This document shows, piece by piece, positions 17,760 through 25,846 of a stretch of 64,000 nt of DNA. Within the stretch, counting starts at the first letter, position 1, and each line of letters starts with the position of its first letter. The stretch comes from Magnetospirillum sp. 64-120. GTDB lineage: Bacteria; Pseudomonadota; Alphaproteobacteria; Rhodospirillales; Magnetospirillaceae. The stretch covers positions 124,001-188,000 of the forward strand of contig MKVK01000046.1 of the NCBI GenBank assembly GCA_001898825.1, given 5' to 3'. Made by a program: the position numbers and the translations under genes. The notes under the pieces were generated by a model that was given only the letters and a program-made list of their open reading frames with translations, did no database searches and was not told the DNA's origin.

Positions 17760-20438
17760 ATGTCCAAGCCCGATAAACCCGTCCGGTTTCGTCGTCTGCG
17801 GCGGCTGGCCGTCATCGGCGTCGTTTTCGCCGCCCTGTTGTTTCCCGCCGCGTGGTTCCTGCCGGACCAGGGATTGCGCTGGGGGCTGCTGCGCGCCTTG
17901 GTGGACATGGGGTGGAACCAGGTCCAGATCGGTCAGGCCCGCCTGTCCTTGTGGCGCGGCCAGGTGGCGATCCGTGGTGTCGAGGCCATGTCTAGCCTGG
18001 GCGAAGCCCTGGGGGTGGACGGCGTCGACCTGACCTTCCGCTGGAAGCCGCTGTTGTCGCGTAGACTTTGGCTGGAACAGCTGGAACTGGACAAAGCCGA
18101 GGTGGTGCTGGCCCGTGACGGCGAAACCTGGCGGGTGAACGGCTTGGCCTTGCCGCAAACCGGGGGCGACGGCACGCCGTCGCTGTGGGGATATGGCGTC
18201 ACCTCTTTGGTTCTGACCAATTCCGTGCTGCGGGTGGAAGACGGCGCCTTGAAGGTGCGGGTGGACGTGGACCGCCTGGAGATTCACGACCTGCAGTCCT
18301 GGGTGCCGGACGCCCCGGCCAGCCTGTCGCTGGTCGGCCGGATCAATGCCGCCCCGGTCAGCGTCACAGGGAAATTGGCGCCGTTCTCTCGGCATCTGGA
18401 CTTCTCCGCCGCCTTGTCCGTCCAGGGATTGGACACCACGCCCTTCGCCCAATGGGGCGGCTTGCCCGGCTGGGGCGGCACATTGGATGCGTCGCTTGAC
18501 GTGCTGGGCGTCGGAGACTTTTCAGCGCCGCTTCGTGCCGACGGCCGGCTGGCCTTGACCAATGGCGTGGTGCCGTTGGATGGCGGCAAGGTGGCGGCAG
18601 CGCATCTGGCCTGGCAGGGGCGGCTGGAATGGCGGGACGGTGTCAGCGCCACCGGCACGGTGGACGGGCGCGACCTGCTGTTCAACCAGGGGGCGGCGCG
18701 CATCGCTTCGGGCGCGGCGCGGATGCAACTGGAACAGGCCCGCCTGGACAAGACCTTCCAGTCCTTGGATTGGGCGGGGGGGTTGAACGCCCAGGACTGG
18801 GCCTTGGACATGGATGGCCTGTCCATCCGCCACAAATCGCTGGATTGGCAGGGTAAGACCCATCTGAACCTGTCGGCCAAGGCCAAGACGCTGTTCACCG
18901 CCCAGGGGCGGGTCGAAGCCGGAACCAGCGAAATCCGTTTTGACGATTGGCGGATCGGCACCGGCACGCTGTCGGCCGAGGGCAGCTTCGCCCACGAACG
19001 CCCGCGGGGCATGCTGCCGCCGGTGGCCGGGCAATTGTCGGCCGTTGTGGACGGTCTGGCCCTGCGCCAGGGCGACCGTGATTGGCTGCTGGCGGACCAC
19101 GCCAAGCTGTCCGACTGGGTCTTGGACCCGCTTTCCCTGCGTTTGGGGCGGTTCGAGGCGAAGACCGTGTCGGCCCTGGGCCGTCCGGGCAAATACAATC
19201 CCCGCCTGCGGGCGCGGTCATTGGTGCTGGACAGGCTGGCGCTCAGCCCCGATGGCGACGTGTCGGTGGACACGGTGACCCTGGCGCAGCCGGTCATGCG
19301 GGTCAACCGCGACCATACCGGCATCGAAGGGCTGGCCGACTTGCCGAAAGGTGACGCCAAAACCCAAGCGAAGTCCCCGCGTCTGGTCTTTGGCAATGTG
19401 CGCGTCAGCGGCGGGCAAATCGAGTTCCGCGACCGCACCACCGCCGACATGGTGCGGCTGTCGGTGCGCGATCTCAACGCCACCGCTTCGGCCTTCGACA
19501 GCGCCAGACCCGATCAGGACAGCCCGTTCTCGGTCTCGGCCGCCATCGGCAACGCTGAGATCCGCGCCCAAGGGCAGGTGCGTCCTTTCCGTCCCATTCC
19601 CGGTCTGGCGGTGGACGGACAGGTGCGGGCCTTGGAACTGCCGCCGCTGTCGCCCTATGCCGCCGATGCCCTGGGGGTGAACCTGCATACCGGCCAGCTG
19701 GACGCCAAGCTGGGCATGTCGGTGGTGGACGGCAGCTTGGACGGCAAGATGGATCTGGTGCTGTCGCGGCTGCGTGTCGCCCAGCCCGATCCCAACGCGC
19801 CCTTGGCCAAGCAGGCCGACATGCCCATCGAGACGGTGCTGGACCTGCTGCGCGACGGCGACGACCGCATCACCTTGGCCATTCCGGTGCGCGGCGATCT
19901 GGACAATCCCAATTTCGACACTACCGACGCGGTGAACCAGGCCATCGGCGGCGCCCTTCGTTCCACCGTCTTCACCACCTTGAAGGTGGCGTTTCCCCTG
20001 GTGGGGCTGATCGGCATGGTCATCGACGAAGCGGAAAAGCCGGTCCTGGCCCTGCAGGCTTTGGACTTCCCCGCCGGCGGCGACGAACTGCTCCCCGAGC
20101 AGCAGGCGGCCTTGGGCAAGGTGGCGACGCTGATGAAGGCCCGTGACGGGCTGGGGCTGAACTTGTGCGGGGTGGCGGTACCCAAGGTGGACGGCCCGGT
20201 GCTGCGCCGCGAGGCCAGTCTGGTGGCGCGGCTGAAGGCGCTGATGGACGACAAGGACCGCGAGGAACTGGCGGAATTCGAACGCCAGCGTTTGGTCCGT
20301 CTGGCGGAAAGCCGTGCCGATTCGGTGAAAAACTGGCTGGTCGAGGAAGGCGGGGTGGACGCCGGACGCCTGTTCACCTGTCGGCCCCGCATGGATGACG
20401 TGGACAAGGCGCGGCCCCGCGTCGATCTGGTGTTGTAG
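17760..20438 (+). CDS. DUF748/AsmA-like envelope protein
   Basis: An 892-residue protein with one N-terminal membrane helix (about residues 15-35) and a long beta-rich periplasmic body of AsmA/TamB-like repeats. Segments such as VGRINAAPVSVTGKL and RARSLVLDRLALSPDG are typical of DUF748. The C-terminal part (about 770-892) resembles the OmpA-like region seen in DUF748 proteins. A role in outer-membrane lipid transport is inferred from the AsmA superfamily. Its stop codon TAG is made of a TA flank plus the first base of the 265-bp inserted element; without the insert the stop would read TAA at the same place, so the protein is unchanged. Confidence 0.85.
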   Translation: MSKPDKPVRFRRLRRLAVIGVVFAALLFPAAWFLPDQGLRWGLLRALVDMGWNQVQIGQARLSLWRGQVAIRGVEAMSSLGEALGVDGVDLTFRWKPLLSRRLWLEQLELDKAEVVLARDGETWRVNGLALPQTGGDGTPSLWGYGVTSLVLTNSVLRVEDGALKVRVDVDRLEIHDLQSWVPDAPASLSLVGRINAAPVSVTGKLAPFSRHLDFSAALSVQGLDTTPFAQWGGLPGWGGTLDASLDVLGVGDFSAPLRADGRLALTNGVVPLDGGKVAAAHLAWQGRLEWRDGVSATGTVDGRDLLFNQGAARIASGAARMQLEQARLDKTFQSLDWAGGLNAQDWALDMDGLSIRHKSLDWQGKTHLNLSAKAKTLFTAQGRVEAGTSEIRFDDWRIGTGTLSAEGSFAHERPRGMLPPVAGQLSAVVDGLALRQGDRDWLLADHAKLSDWVLDPLSLRLGRFEAKTVSALGRPGKYNPRLRARSLVLDRLALSPDGDVSVDTVTLAQPVMRVNRDHTGIEGLADLPKGDAKTQAKSPRLVFGNVRVSGGQIEFRDRTTADMVRLSVRDLNATASAFDSARPDQDSPFSVSAAIGNAEIRAQGQVRPFRPIPGLAVDGQVRALELPPLSPYAADALGVNLHTGQLDAKLGMSVVDGSLDGKMDLVLSRLRVAQPDPNAPLAKQADMPIETVLDLLRDGDDRITLAIPVRGDLDNPNFDTTDAVNQAIGGALRSTVFTTLKVAFPLVGLIGMVIDEAEKPVLALQALDFPAGGDELLPEQQAALGKVATLMKARDGLGLNLCGVAVPKVDGPVLRREASLVARLKALMDDKDREELAEFERQRLVRLAESRADSVKNWLVEEGGVDAGRLFTCRPRMDDVDKARPRVDLVL

Positions 20439-20702
20439 GGCGTAAACTTATAAATCCCATAGCATTCTGTTCGCCTAAGAAGCCGTAATGCCAGGAAACG
20501 AGCGTGGGCTGTACCCTTGTACAGCCAAGCGACGGTGACGCCGCAGTACGGCTTCTTAGGCGAACCCGAAGGGCAGGCCCCGCAAGACCATCTAACCCTG
20601 CCGTCAAATTTGGCGATAGCCCCGCTATCGCCTGCATTTTCCGGCATCTTATATGATCTTGCGGGGCCTGCAGAACGCTATGGGATTTATAAGTTTACGC
20701 CC
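20438..20702. mobile_element. MITE-like element with 32-bp terminal inverted repeats and TA flanks
   Basis: The ends 20438-20469 and 20671-20702 are inverted copies matching at 31 of 32 positions, each starting GGGCGTAAACTTATAAAT. The dinucleotide TA lies directly outside both ends (20436-20437, 20703-20704), as expected for a duplicated TA target of IS630/mariner-type transposases. Inside are two nested arms. Arm A is a perfect 19-bp inverted repeat (20469-20487 with 20547-20565) enclosing an 8-bp hairpin (20507-20526). Arm B is a perfect 15-bp repeat (20573-20587 with 20657-20671) enclosing a 9-bp hairpin (20612-20632). There is no coding capacity, so movement would need a transposase in trans. 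It sits exactly between convergent genes and could also act as a bidirectional terminator. Confidence 0.85.
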
Positions 20703-20705
20703 TAA

Positions 20706-22163
20706 TCAATCCTTCCAGAAGCTGGGCACGCAGATCACCAGCAAGATGACCATTTCCAGGCGGCCGAACAGCATGCCGCCGGCCAGCAGCAGCTTGGCCA
20801 GGTCGGGCAACTCGGCGAAGGAGCCGCCGGGGCCGATGATGTCGCCCAGACCGGGGCCCACATTGGACAGGGCCGAGGCCGCCGCCGACAGGGCGGTGAC
20901 GAAGTCCAGTCCCAGAAGCGCCAGCATCATGGACAGCACGGCGAAGGACAGGGCGTAGACGAAGATGAAGCCCATGACCGAGGTCAGCACGTCCTTGGGG
21001 ATGGGTTTGGTGTTGAAGCTGGGAACCATGACCGCGTGCGGGCGCAGCAATTGCCGGATCTGCACCACGGCGTTGGCGAACAGCAATTGGAAGCGGAACA
21101 CCTTGATGCCCGACGCGGTGGAGCCGGCGCAGCCGCCGACGAAGGTCAGCAGGAACAAGATGGCCAGCGGCATGCCGGCCCAGCCGTCGTAGTCGACGGT
21201 GGTCAGGCCGGTGCCGGTCATCACCGAGGCGACGGTGAACATGCCGTGGCGCAGGGCGGTCCACACCCCGTAATGATGCACGTCGATCAGCCACAGGGTG
21301 ATGGCCAGGCCGGACAGCAGCAGCAGGCCCAGATACCAGCGCAATTGCTGGTCGGCGGTGACGCGGCGCCAGTCGCCCTGGGCCAGGGTGAAGAACGCCA
21401 TGAAGGGCATGCCGCCCAGCACCATGCCGCAAAAGACGATGAAATCCATGGTGGCGCTGTCGAAGAACGCCATGGACGAATCGTGGTTGGAAAAGCCGCC
21501 GGTGGCGATGGTGCTCATGGCGTGGACCACGGCGTCCAACCGGTTCATCCCGGCCAGCCACAGGGCCAGGGCCATGACGGCGGTCAGCCCCACATAGGCG
21601 GCGATCAGGGTGGACCCGATGCGTGCCGCCCGCGGCGCGGCGCGGTCCCGCGCCGACAGCACTTCCACCCGGAACATCTGCATGCCGCCGACGTTCAGCA
21701 CCGGCAGCACGGCGATGGCCATGATGACGATGCCGACGCCCCCCAGCCATTGCAGCAGGCCGCGCCACAGCAACAGGCCGGCGGGCATGTGGTCCAGACT
21801 GGTGATCACCGTCGACCCGGTGGTGGTCAGCCCCGAGGTGGCCTCGAAAAAGGCGTCCACTCCCGACAGCGCCGACGACCCCAGGGCAAACGGCAGGGCG
21901 GCGAACAGGCTGGGCGCCAGCCAGCCCAGTCCCGCCGCCAGATAGGCTTGGCGGATGGACAGGGGCCTGCGGCCGTCGCAACGGGTCCCCAGCACCAGGC
22001 CCAGGCCCGCCACCAAGGTGATGCCGCCCGAGGCGATGAAGACCGGCCATTGGCCGTTGCCGGCCAGGGAATCCACCGCGGCGGGAACCAGCATGGCGGC
22101 CGCCAGCAGGCACAAGATCACGCCGATGATATGAAGGACGGGGCGGAAGTCGATCATCGTCAC
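20706..22163 (-). CDS. trkH: Trk-type potassium uptake membrane subunit TrkH, copy 2
   Basis: A 485-residue K+ channel-like transporter subunit with about ten membrane helices. Selectivity-filter-type segments are visible: TSGLTTTGST (near 108), STIATGGFS (near 218), GTGLTTVDY (near 319) and ALSNVGPGLG (near 435). It starts at GTG 22163, overlapping the upstream trkH stop by four bases, or at ATG 22157, which matches the start of the paralogue better. TrkH works with the NAD-binding TrkA, which is not in this window. The stop lies two bases from the right TA flank of the mobile element. Confidence 0.93.
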   Translation of the reverse strand: MTMIDFRPVLHIIGVILCLLAAAMLVPAAVDSLAGNGQWPVFIASGGITLVAGLGLVLGTRCDGRRPLSIRQAYLAAGLGWLAPSLFAALPFALGSSALSGVDAFFEATSGLTTTGSTVITSLDHMPAGLLLWRGLLQWLGGVGIVIMAIAVLPVLNVGGMQMFRVEVLSARDRAAPRAARIGSTLIAAYVGLTAVMALALWLAGMNRLDAVVHAMSTIATGGFSNHDSSMAFFDSATMDFIVFCGMVLGGMPFMAFFTLAQGDWRRVTADQQLRWYLGLLLLSGLAITLWLIDVHHYGVWTALRHGMFTVASVMTGTGLTTVDYDGWAGMPLAILFLLTFVGGCAGSTASGIKVFRFQLLFANAVVQIRQLLRPHAVMVPSFNTKPIPKDVLTSVMGFIFVYALSFAVLSMMLALLGLDFVTALSAAASALSNVGPGLGDIIGPGGSFAELPDLAKLLLAGGMLFGRLEMVILLVICVPSFWKD

Positions 22164-23611
22164 CCCTTCCAGAACGAGCGCGAGAACAGCACCAGGACGG
22201 TGAACAGCTCAAGCCGGCCCAGCATCATCTCGAAGGACAAAAGCCAGATGGCGGTGTCGGGCAACGGCTGGAAGTTGCCGGCCGGTCCGATGATCTCGCC
22301 CAGGCCGGGGCCGACATTGCTGATGGCGGTGGCCGACCCGGTGATGGCGGTGACGAAGTCCAGGCCGGTCATGGTCAACGCCAGGGCGAACAGGGCGAAG
22401 ATCAGGAAGTACATGACCACGAAGCCCAACACCGAATCCACCACCGCGTCGGAAATGCGCTGGCGGTTGAAGTCGATGACGAAGATGCCGTGGGGGTGCA
22501 AAAGCCGCTTCAGATGCACCCCGGCCATGGCGAACAGCACTTCCCAGCGGAAAATCTTGACGCCGCCGGCGGTCGATCCGGTGCAGCCGCCGATGAAGGT
22601 CAGATAGAAGAAGATCACCTGCGGCAGGCCGCCCCACAGGGAATAGTCGGTCGAGGCGAAGCCGGTGGTGGTGACCACCGAAATGACGTTGAAGGCCGAA
22701 TGGCGCAGCGCGTCGCCCGGCGACCAGTCGTTCACCGCCCATTGCCAAAGGGTCAGGATGAAGGTGAAGAAGACGACGAAGTTGACGTACCAGCGGATCT
22801 GGGAATCGGTCAGGATCGCCCATTTGCCGCGTCGCCAGGGCGCGATGAAAAGCACGAAGGTGGCGCCGCCCAGCCCCATGAAGATGGTGATGATCCAGTG
22901 GATCCACGGATTGGACCAATGGCCGACCGAGGCGTCCGAGGTTGAAAAACCGCCGGTGGACAAGGTGGCCATGGAATGGCAGATGGCTTCGAAGGGCGTC
23001 ATGCCGGCCAGCCACAGGCACAGGGCGCAGGCCGCGCTGAACACCACGTAGACCACCACCAGGCCGCTGGCCACCTGCGAGGTGCGCGGCTTGACCTTGT
23101 CGGTCTTGTCCGAACTTTCCATCTTGAACAGCTGCATGCCGCCGATGCGCAGGATGGGCAGGATGGCCACCGCCATGACGATGATGCCGATGCCGCCCAG
23201 CCAATGCAGGATGGCCCGCCACAGCAAGATGCCGTGGGGCATGGAATCCAGTCCCGACAGGATGGTCGACCCGGTGGTGGTCAACCCCGACATGGCTTCG
23301 AAATAGGCGTCCGTATAGCTGATGTTGAGGGTGGAAAAGGCCAGGGGCAACGCCCCGAAGCCCGCCATCAGAACCCAGGACGTGGTGGTCAGCAAGAAGG
23401 CTTGGCGCGTGGACAGTTCCGGCCGTCCTTCGGGCCGCGCCCCCAACACCATCCCCAGGCCGGCCACCAAGGTGACCAGCCCGGCAGAGGCGAAGGTCCG
23501 CCAGTCCAGGTCGTCGGAAAGCCAGTCCACCGCCGCCGGCACGCCCATGGCTGCAGCCAGCACGATCAGCAATATGCCGTTGATGAAAATGACCGGACGG
23601 AAATCGATCAA
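22160..23611 (-). CDS. trkH: Trk-type potassium uptake membrane subunit TrkH, copy 1
   Basis: A 483-residue paralogue of the following gene. The filter segments are MSGLTTTGST, MATLSTGGFS, VVTTTGFAS and AISNVGPGLG. The start is placed at TTG 23611, because the protein then begins IDFRPV like its paralogue and an AAGGGGTGAGG ribosome binding site precedes it; a longer frame adds about 27 basic residues without homology to copy 2. The two copies overlap by four bases and are surely cotranscribed. Differences in the second and third filter regions suggest that the copies may differ in ion affinity or partner; this is inference. Confidence 0.88.
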   Translation of the reverse strand: MIDFRPVIFINGILLIVLAAAMGVPAAVDWLSDDLDWRTFASAGLVTLVAGLGMVLGARPEGRPELSTRQAFLLTTTSWVLMAGFGALPLAFSTLNISYTDAYFEAMSGLTTTGSTILSGLDSMPHGILLWRAILHWLGGIGIIVMAVAILPILRIGGMQLFKMESSDKTDKVKPRTSQVASGLVVVYVVFSAACALCLWLAGMTPFEAICHSMATLSTGGFSTSDASVGHWSNPWIHWIITIFMGLGGATFVLFIAPWRRGKWAILTDSQIRWYVNFVVFFTFILTLWQWAVNDWSPGDALRHSAFNVISVVTTTGFASTDYSLWGGLPQVIFFYLTFIGGCTGSTAGGVKIFRWEVLFAMAGVHLKRLLHPHGIFVIDFNRQRISDAVVDSVLGFVVMYFLIFALFALALTMTGLDFVTAITGSATAISNVGPGLGEIIGPAGNFQPLPDTAIWLLSFEMMLGRLELFTVLVLFSRSFWKG

Positions 23612-23690
23612 ACGCGCCTCACCCCTTCGCTGGCGACGACTATTGGCCTCTCGTCGCGACGCTGTCCAGCGAATCGTGTGCGCGCTGGAC

Positions 23691-23718
23691 AATATAGGGT
23701 ACCCCCCTATACTATATT
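23691..23718. promoter_or_regulatory. candidate DmeR operator upstream of dmeR
   Basis: Two overlapping dyads: TATAGGG-N5-CCCTATA (23693-23711) and an outer AATATAG/CTATATT pair (23691-23697, 23712-23718). The core holds a run of six C. RcnR/CsoR-type repressors recognise G/C-tracts flanked by AT-rich inverted repeats, so this is the likely self-regulating site of the adjacent DmeR-like gene. It lies 19 bases before the start codon, between the divergent trkH and dmeR genes. Confidence 0.6.
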
Positions 23719-23736
23719 GGTGATCAGGAGGACGAC

Positions 23737-24009
23737 ATGAGCCATGTTTTCAAGGACCGCCCCCGTCTGTTGGCGCGGATCAGGCGGATCAAAGGGCAGG
23801 CGGAAGCCATCGAGCGGGCCTTGGAAGGCGGCGGCGACTGCATGGACGTGTTGCAACTGGTCGCCTCGGTGCGTGGGGCCGTCAACGGCCTGATGGCGGA
23901 ACTGGTGGAAGGTCATGTCGGTCATCACATCGTCGAGGCCGCTGACGACGACGCCCGCCGTCAAGGCGCCGACGAACTGATTCAAATCCTGCGCACCTAC
24001 ATGAAATAA
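23737..24009 (+). CDS. dmeR: RcnR/CsoR-family metal-sensing repressor (DmeR-like)
   Basis: A 90-residue all-helical repressor. The metal ligands fit the nickel/cobalt-sensing RcnR fingerprint exactly: His3, Cys35, His60 and His64, rather than the Cu(I) CsoR Cys-His-Cys set. The family motif RIRRIKGQAEAIERAL lies at residues 14-29. A strong AGGAGG ribosome binding site precedes the ATG. The next gene is a cation diffusion facilitator with a histidine-rich loop, as in the dmeRF operons of other alphaproteobacteria. The operator candidate just upstream supports self-repression relieved by Ni/Co. Confidence 0.9.
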   Translation: MSHVFKDRPRLLARIRRIKGQAEAIERALEGGGDCMDVLQLVASVRGAVNGLMAELVEGHVGHHIVEAADDDARRQGADELIQILRTYMK

Positions 24010-24019
24010 GGGAATGGTC

Positions 24020-24961
24020 ATGGATGCTTCGTCTTTGACGCATAGCCACGTTTTCCTGGGCCACGGGCAGGACCGCAACGAAAAGCGCACTTGGTGGGTG
24101 GTGGGGCTGACCGCTGTCACCATGGTGGCGGAAATCATTGCCGGCAGCCTGTTCGGGTCCATGGCGCTGGTGGCCGACGGCTGGCACATGGCCACCCATG
24201 CGGCGGCGCTTTTGATCGCCGCCTGCGCTTACATGCTGGCCCGGCGCCATGCCCATGATCCGCGCTACAGTTTCGGCACCGGCCGGCTGGGCGACCTGGG
24301 GGCCTTCGCCAGTGCGGTGGTACTGGCCTTGATCTCGTTGCAGATCGCGTGGGAAAGCCTGGGGCGCATGGTGTCGCCGGTGCCGATCCAATATGACCAG
24401 GCCATGGCGGTGGCGGCCTTGGGGCTGGCGGTCAACCTGGCTTCGGCCTGGCTGCTGAAGGACGACCATCACCATCATCACCATGATCACCACCACGATC
24501 ATGATGATCATCATGGGCATCATCGCGACAACAACCTGCGGGCCGCCTATGTGCATGTCATGGCCGACGCCTTGACCTCGGTGCTGGCCATCGGTGCGCT
24601 GTATCTGGGCCGCGACTTCAATTGGCCGTGGCTTGATCCGCTGATCGGCGTGGTCGGCGCCCTGGTCATCGCCCGCTGGTCCTGGGGGCTGCTGAAGGAC
24701 AGTGGCGGCGTTCTGGTCGGTCTGTTGCCCAAGGGCGAAGATCTGCCCGACGAAATCCGTCAGGCGATTCACGGTCTGGGCGATCAGGTGGTGGACCTGC
24801 ACGTGTGGCAGGTCGGCCCCGGGCATCACGCCGCCATCGTCGCCATCGCCTCGGCCCGACCCAAGGCGGTGGCCGAGTACAAGCAGGCGTTGGCCCACCT
24901 GCATGAAATCTCGCATTTGACTGTCGAAACACACCGCTTGGTATTAGACTTCCCCAGTTGA
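24020..24961 (+). CDS. dmeF: cation diffusion facilitator, Ni/Co efflux (DmeF-like)
   Basis: A 313-residue CDF exporter with six membrane helices, using the proton gradient to expel divalent metal. The N-terminus carries SLTHSHVFLGHGQDRNE, typical of DmeF. Helix II has a metal-site motif DGWHMATH and helix V has HVMADAL. Between helices IV and V lies a histidine-rich cytosolic loop (about residues 149-170; six His in a row, then H/D repeats) that probably buffers metal. The ATG at 24020 has AAGGGA at the right distance; the in-frame ATG at 24014 is too close to it. It follows dmeR by ten bases. Confidence 0.92.
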   Translation: MDASSLTHSHVFLGHGQDRNEKRTWWVVGLTAVTMVAEIIAGSLFGSMALVADGWHMATHAAALLIAACAYMLARRHAHDPRYSFGTGRLGDLGAFASAVVLALISLQIAWESLGRMVSPVPIQYDQAMAVAALGLAVNLASAWLLKDDHHHHHHDHHHDHDDHHGHHRDNNLRAAYVHVMADALTSVLAIGALYLGRDFNWPWLDPLIGVVGALVIARWSWGLLKDSGGVLVGLLPKGEDLPDEIRQAIHGLGDQVVDLHVWQVGPGHHAAIVAIASARPKAVAEYKQALAHLHEISHLTVETHRLVLDFPS

Positions 24962-25018
24962 AATAGGTAGATTGCCGACCTTAATTATCGGTTCGTCAGC
25001 GGGAAGGGCTCTTGCCGG

Positions 25019-25846
25019 ATGCGCAAGGGGGTGGGCAGCTTACTGCTTTTATGGCTGTGGTCGGCACCGGTGGCGGCGGCTGATTCCCTGGTTTTCGGCG
25101 TCACCCCGCAGCAGTCGGCGGGGCGGTTGGCGGAAAGCTGGGTGCCGTTGCTGGAAGAAATCGGCCGTCGTCTGGGCGGCGCGGTGATCTTTCGCACCGC
25201 CCCCGACACGCAGGAATTCGAACGCCGCACCCTGGCCGGTGAATTCGACGTGGTTTACGCCTCGCCGGTGCTGTATCTGGCCGCCGTCAAGGCTTTGGGG
25301 GCACGCGCCATCGCCCGCCAGCGTCAGGACGAACAGGGCGTCCTGGTGGTGCGCGCCGATTCGCCGCTGAACCATGTGGGGCAATTAAACGACCAGGTGG
25401 TCGCCTTTCCCGCCGCCAGCGCCTTTGGCGGCACGCTTCTGACCCAGGCGGCGCTGAAGCACAAGGGGGTCCAGGTTCAGGCCCGGAACCTGTCGTCGGA
25501 CGATTCGGTCTATCGGGCGGTGCTTGACGGTGCCGCCGCCGCCGGAGGCGGCGTGCTGCGCACCTTGGAACGCCAACCCGCCGAGATCCGTGGGGCTTTG
25601 CGTGCCGTGCTGACCACCGAGGCCTTTCCCGCCTATCCCATCTTCGTGCTGCCGCGCATGGGCCGGGCGAAGACGGCCCATCTGCAGGCGGTGCTGTTTT
25701 CCCTGGACGACGACCAAACCGGGCGTGACGCCTTGCAGCGGGCCGCCTTGCGGGGGATCGCCCTGGCCGACGACAGTACCTATGATCCGGTGCGGCCGTG
25801 GTCGGTGGACGCGGTCCAGGCGGTCCTGCGCGAGGCGGCGCCATGA
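25019..25846 (+). CDS. PhnD-like periplasmic binding protein
   Basis: A 275-residue protein with an N-terminal signal peptide (about residues 1-20, ...APVAAADS) and the PhnD/TctC-like substrate-binding fold: LVFGVTPQQSAGRLAESWVPLL and FDVVYASPVLYL. PhnD proteins bind phosphonate, phosphate or related anions for ABC import. No permease or ATPase is adjacent. Instead the stop overlaps the start of a membrane histidine kinase by four bases (ATGA), so it more likely serves as the ligand-binding partner of that sensor. The ligand is unknown. Confidence 0.85.
   Translation: MRKGVGSLLLLWLWSAPVAAADSLVFGVTPQQSAGRLAESWVPLLEEIGRRLGGAVIFRTAPDTQEFERRTLAGEFDVVYASPVLYLAAVKALGARAIARQRQDEQGVLVVRADSPLNHVGQLNDQVVAFPAASAFGGTLLTQAALKHKGVQVQARNLSSDDSVYRAVLDGAAAAGGGVLRTLERQPAEIRGALRAVLTTEAFPAYPIFVLPRMGRAKTAHLQAVLFSLDDDQTGRDALQRAALRGIALADDSTYDPVRPWSVDAVQAVLREAAP

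Noticed and set aside
24470-24525. Short tandem repeat/CRISPR-like CATCAC runs
   Set aside because: These encode the histidine-rich loop of the DmeF-like exporter; there are no repeat-spacer units.
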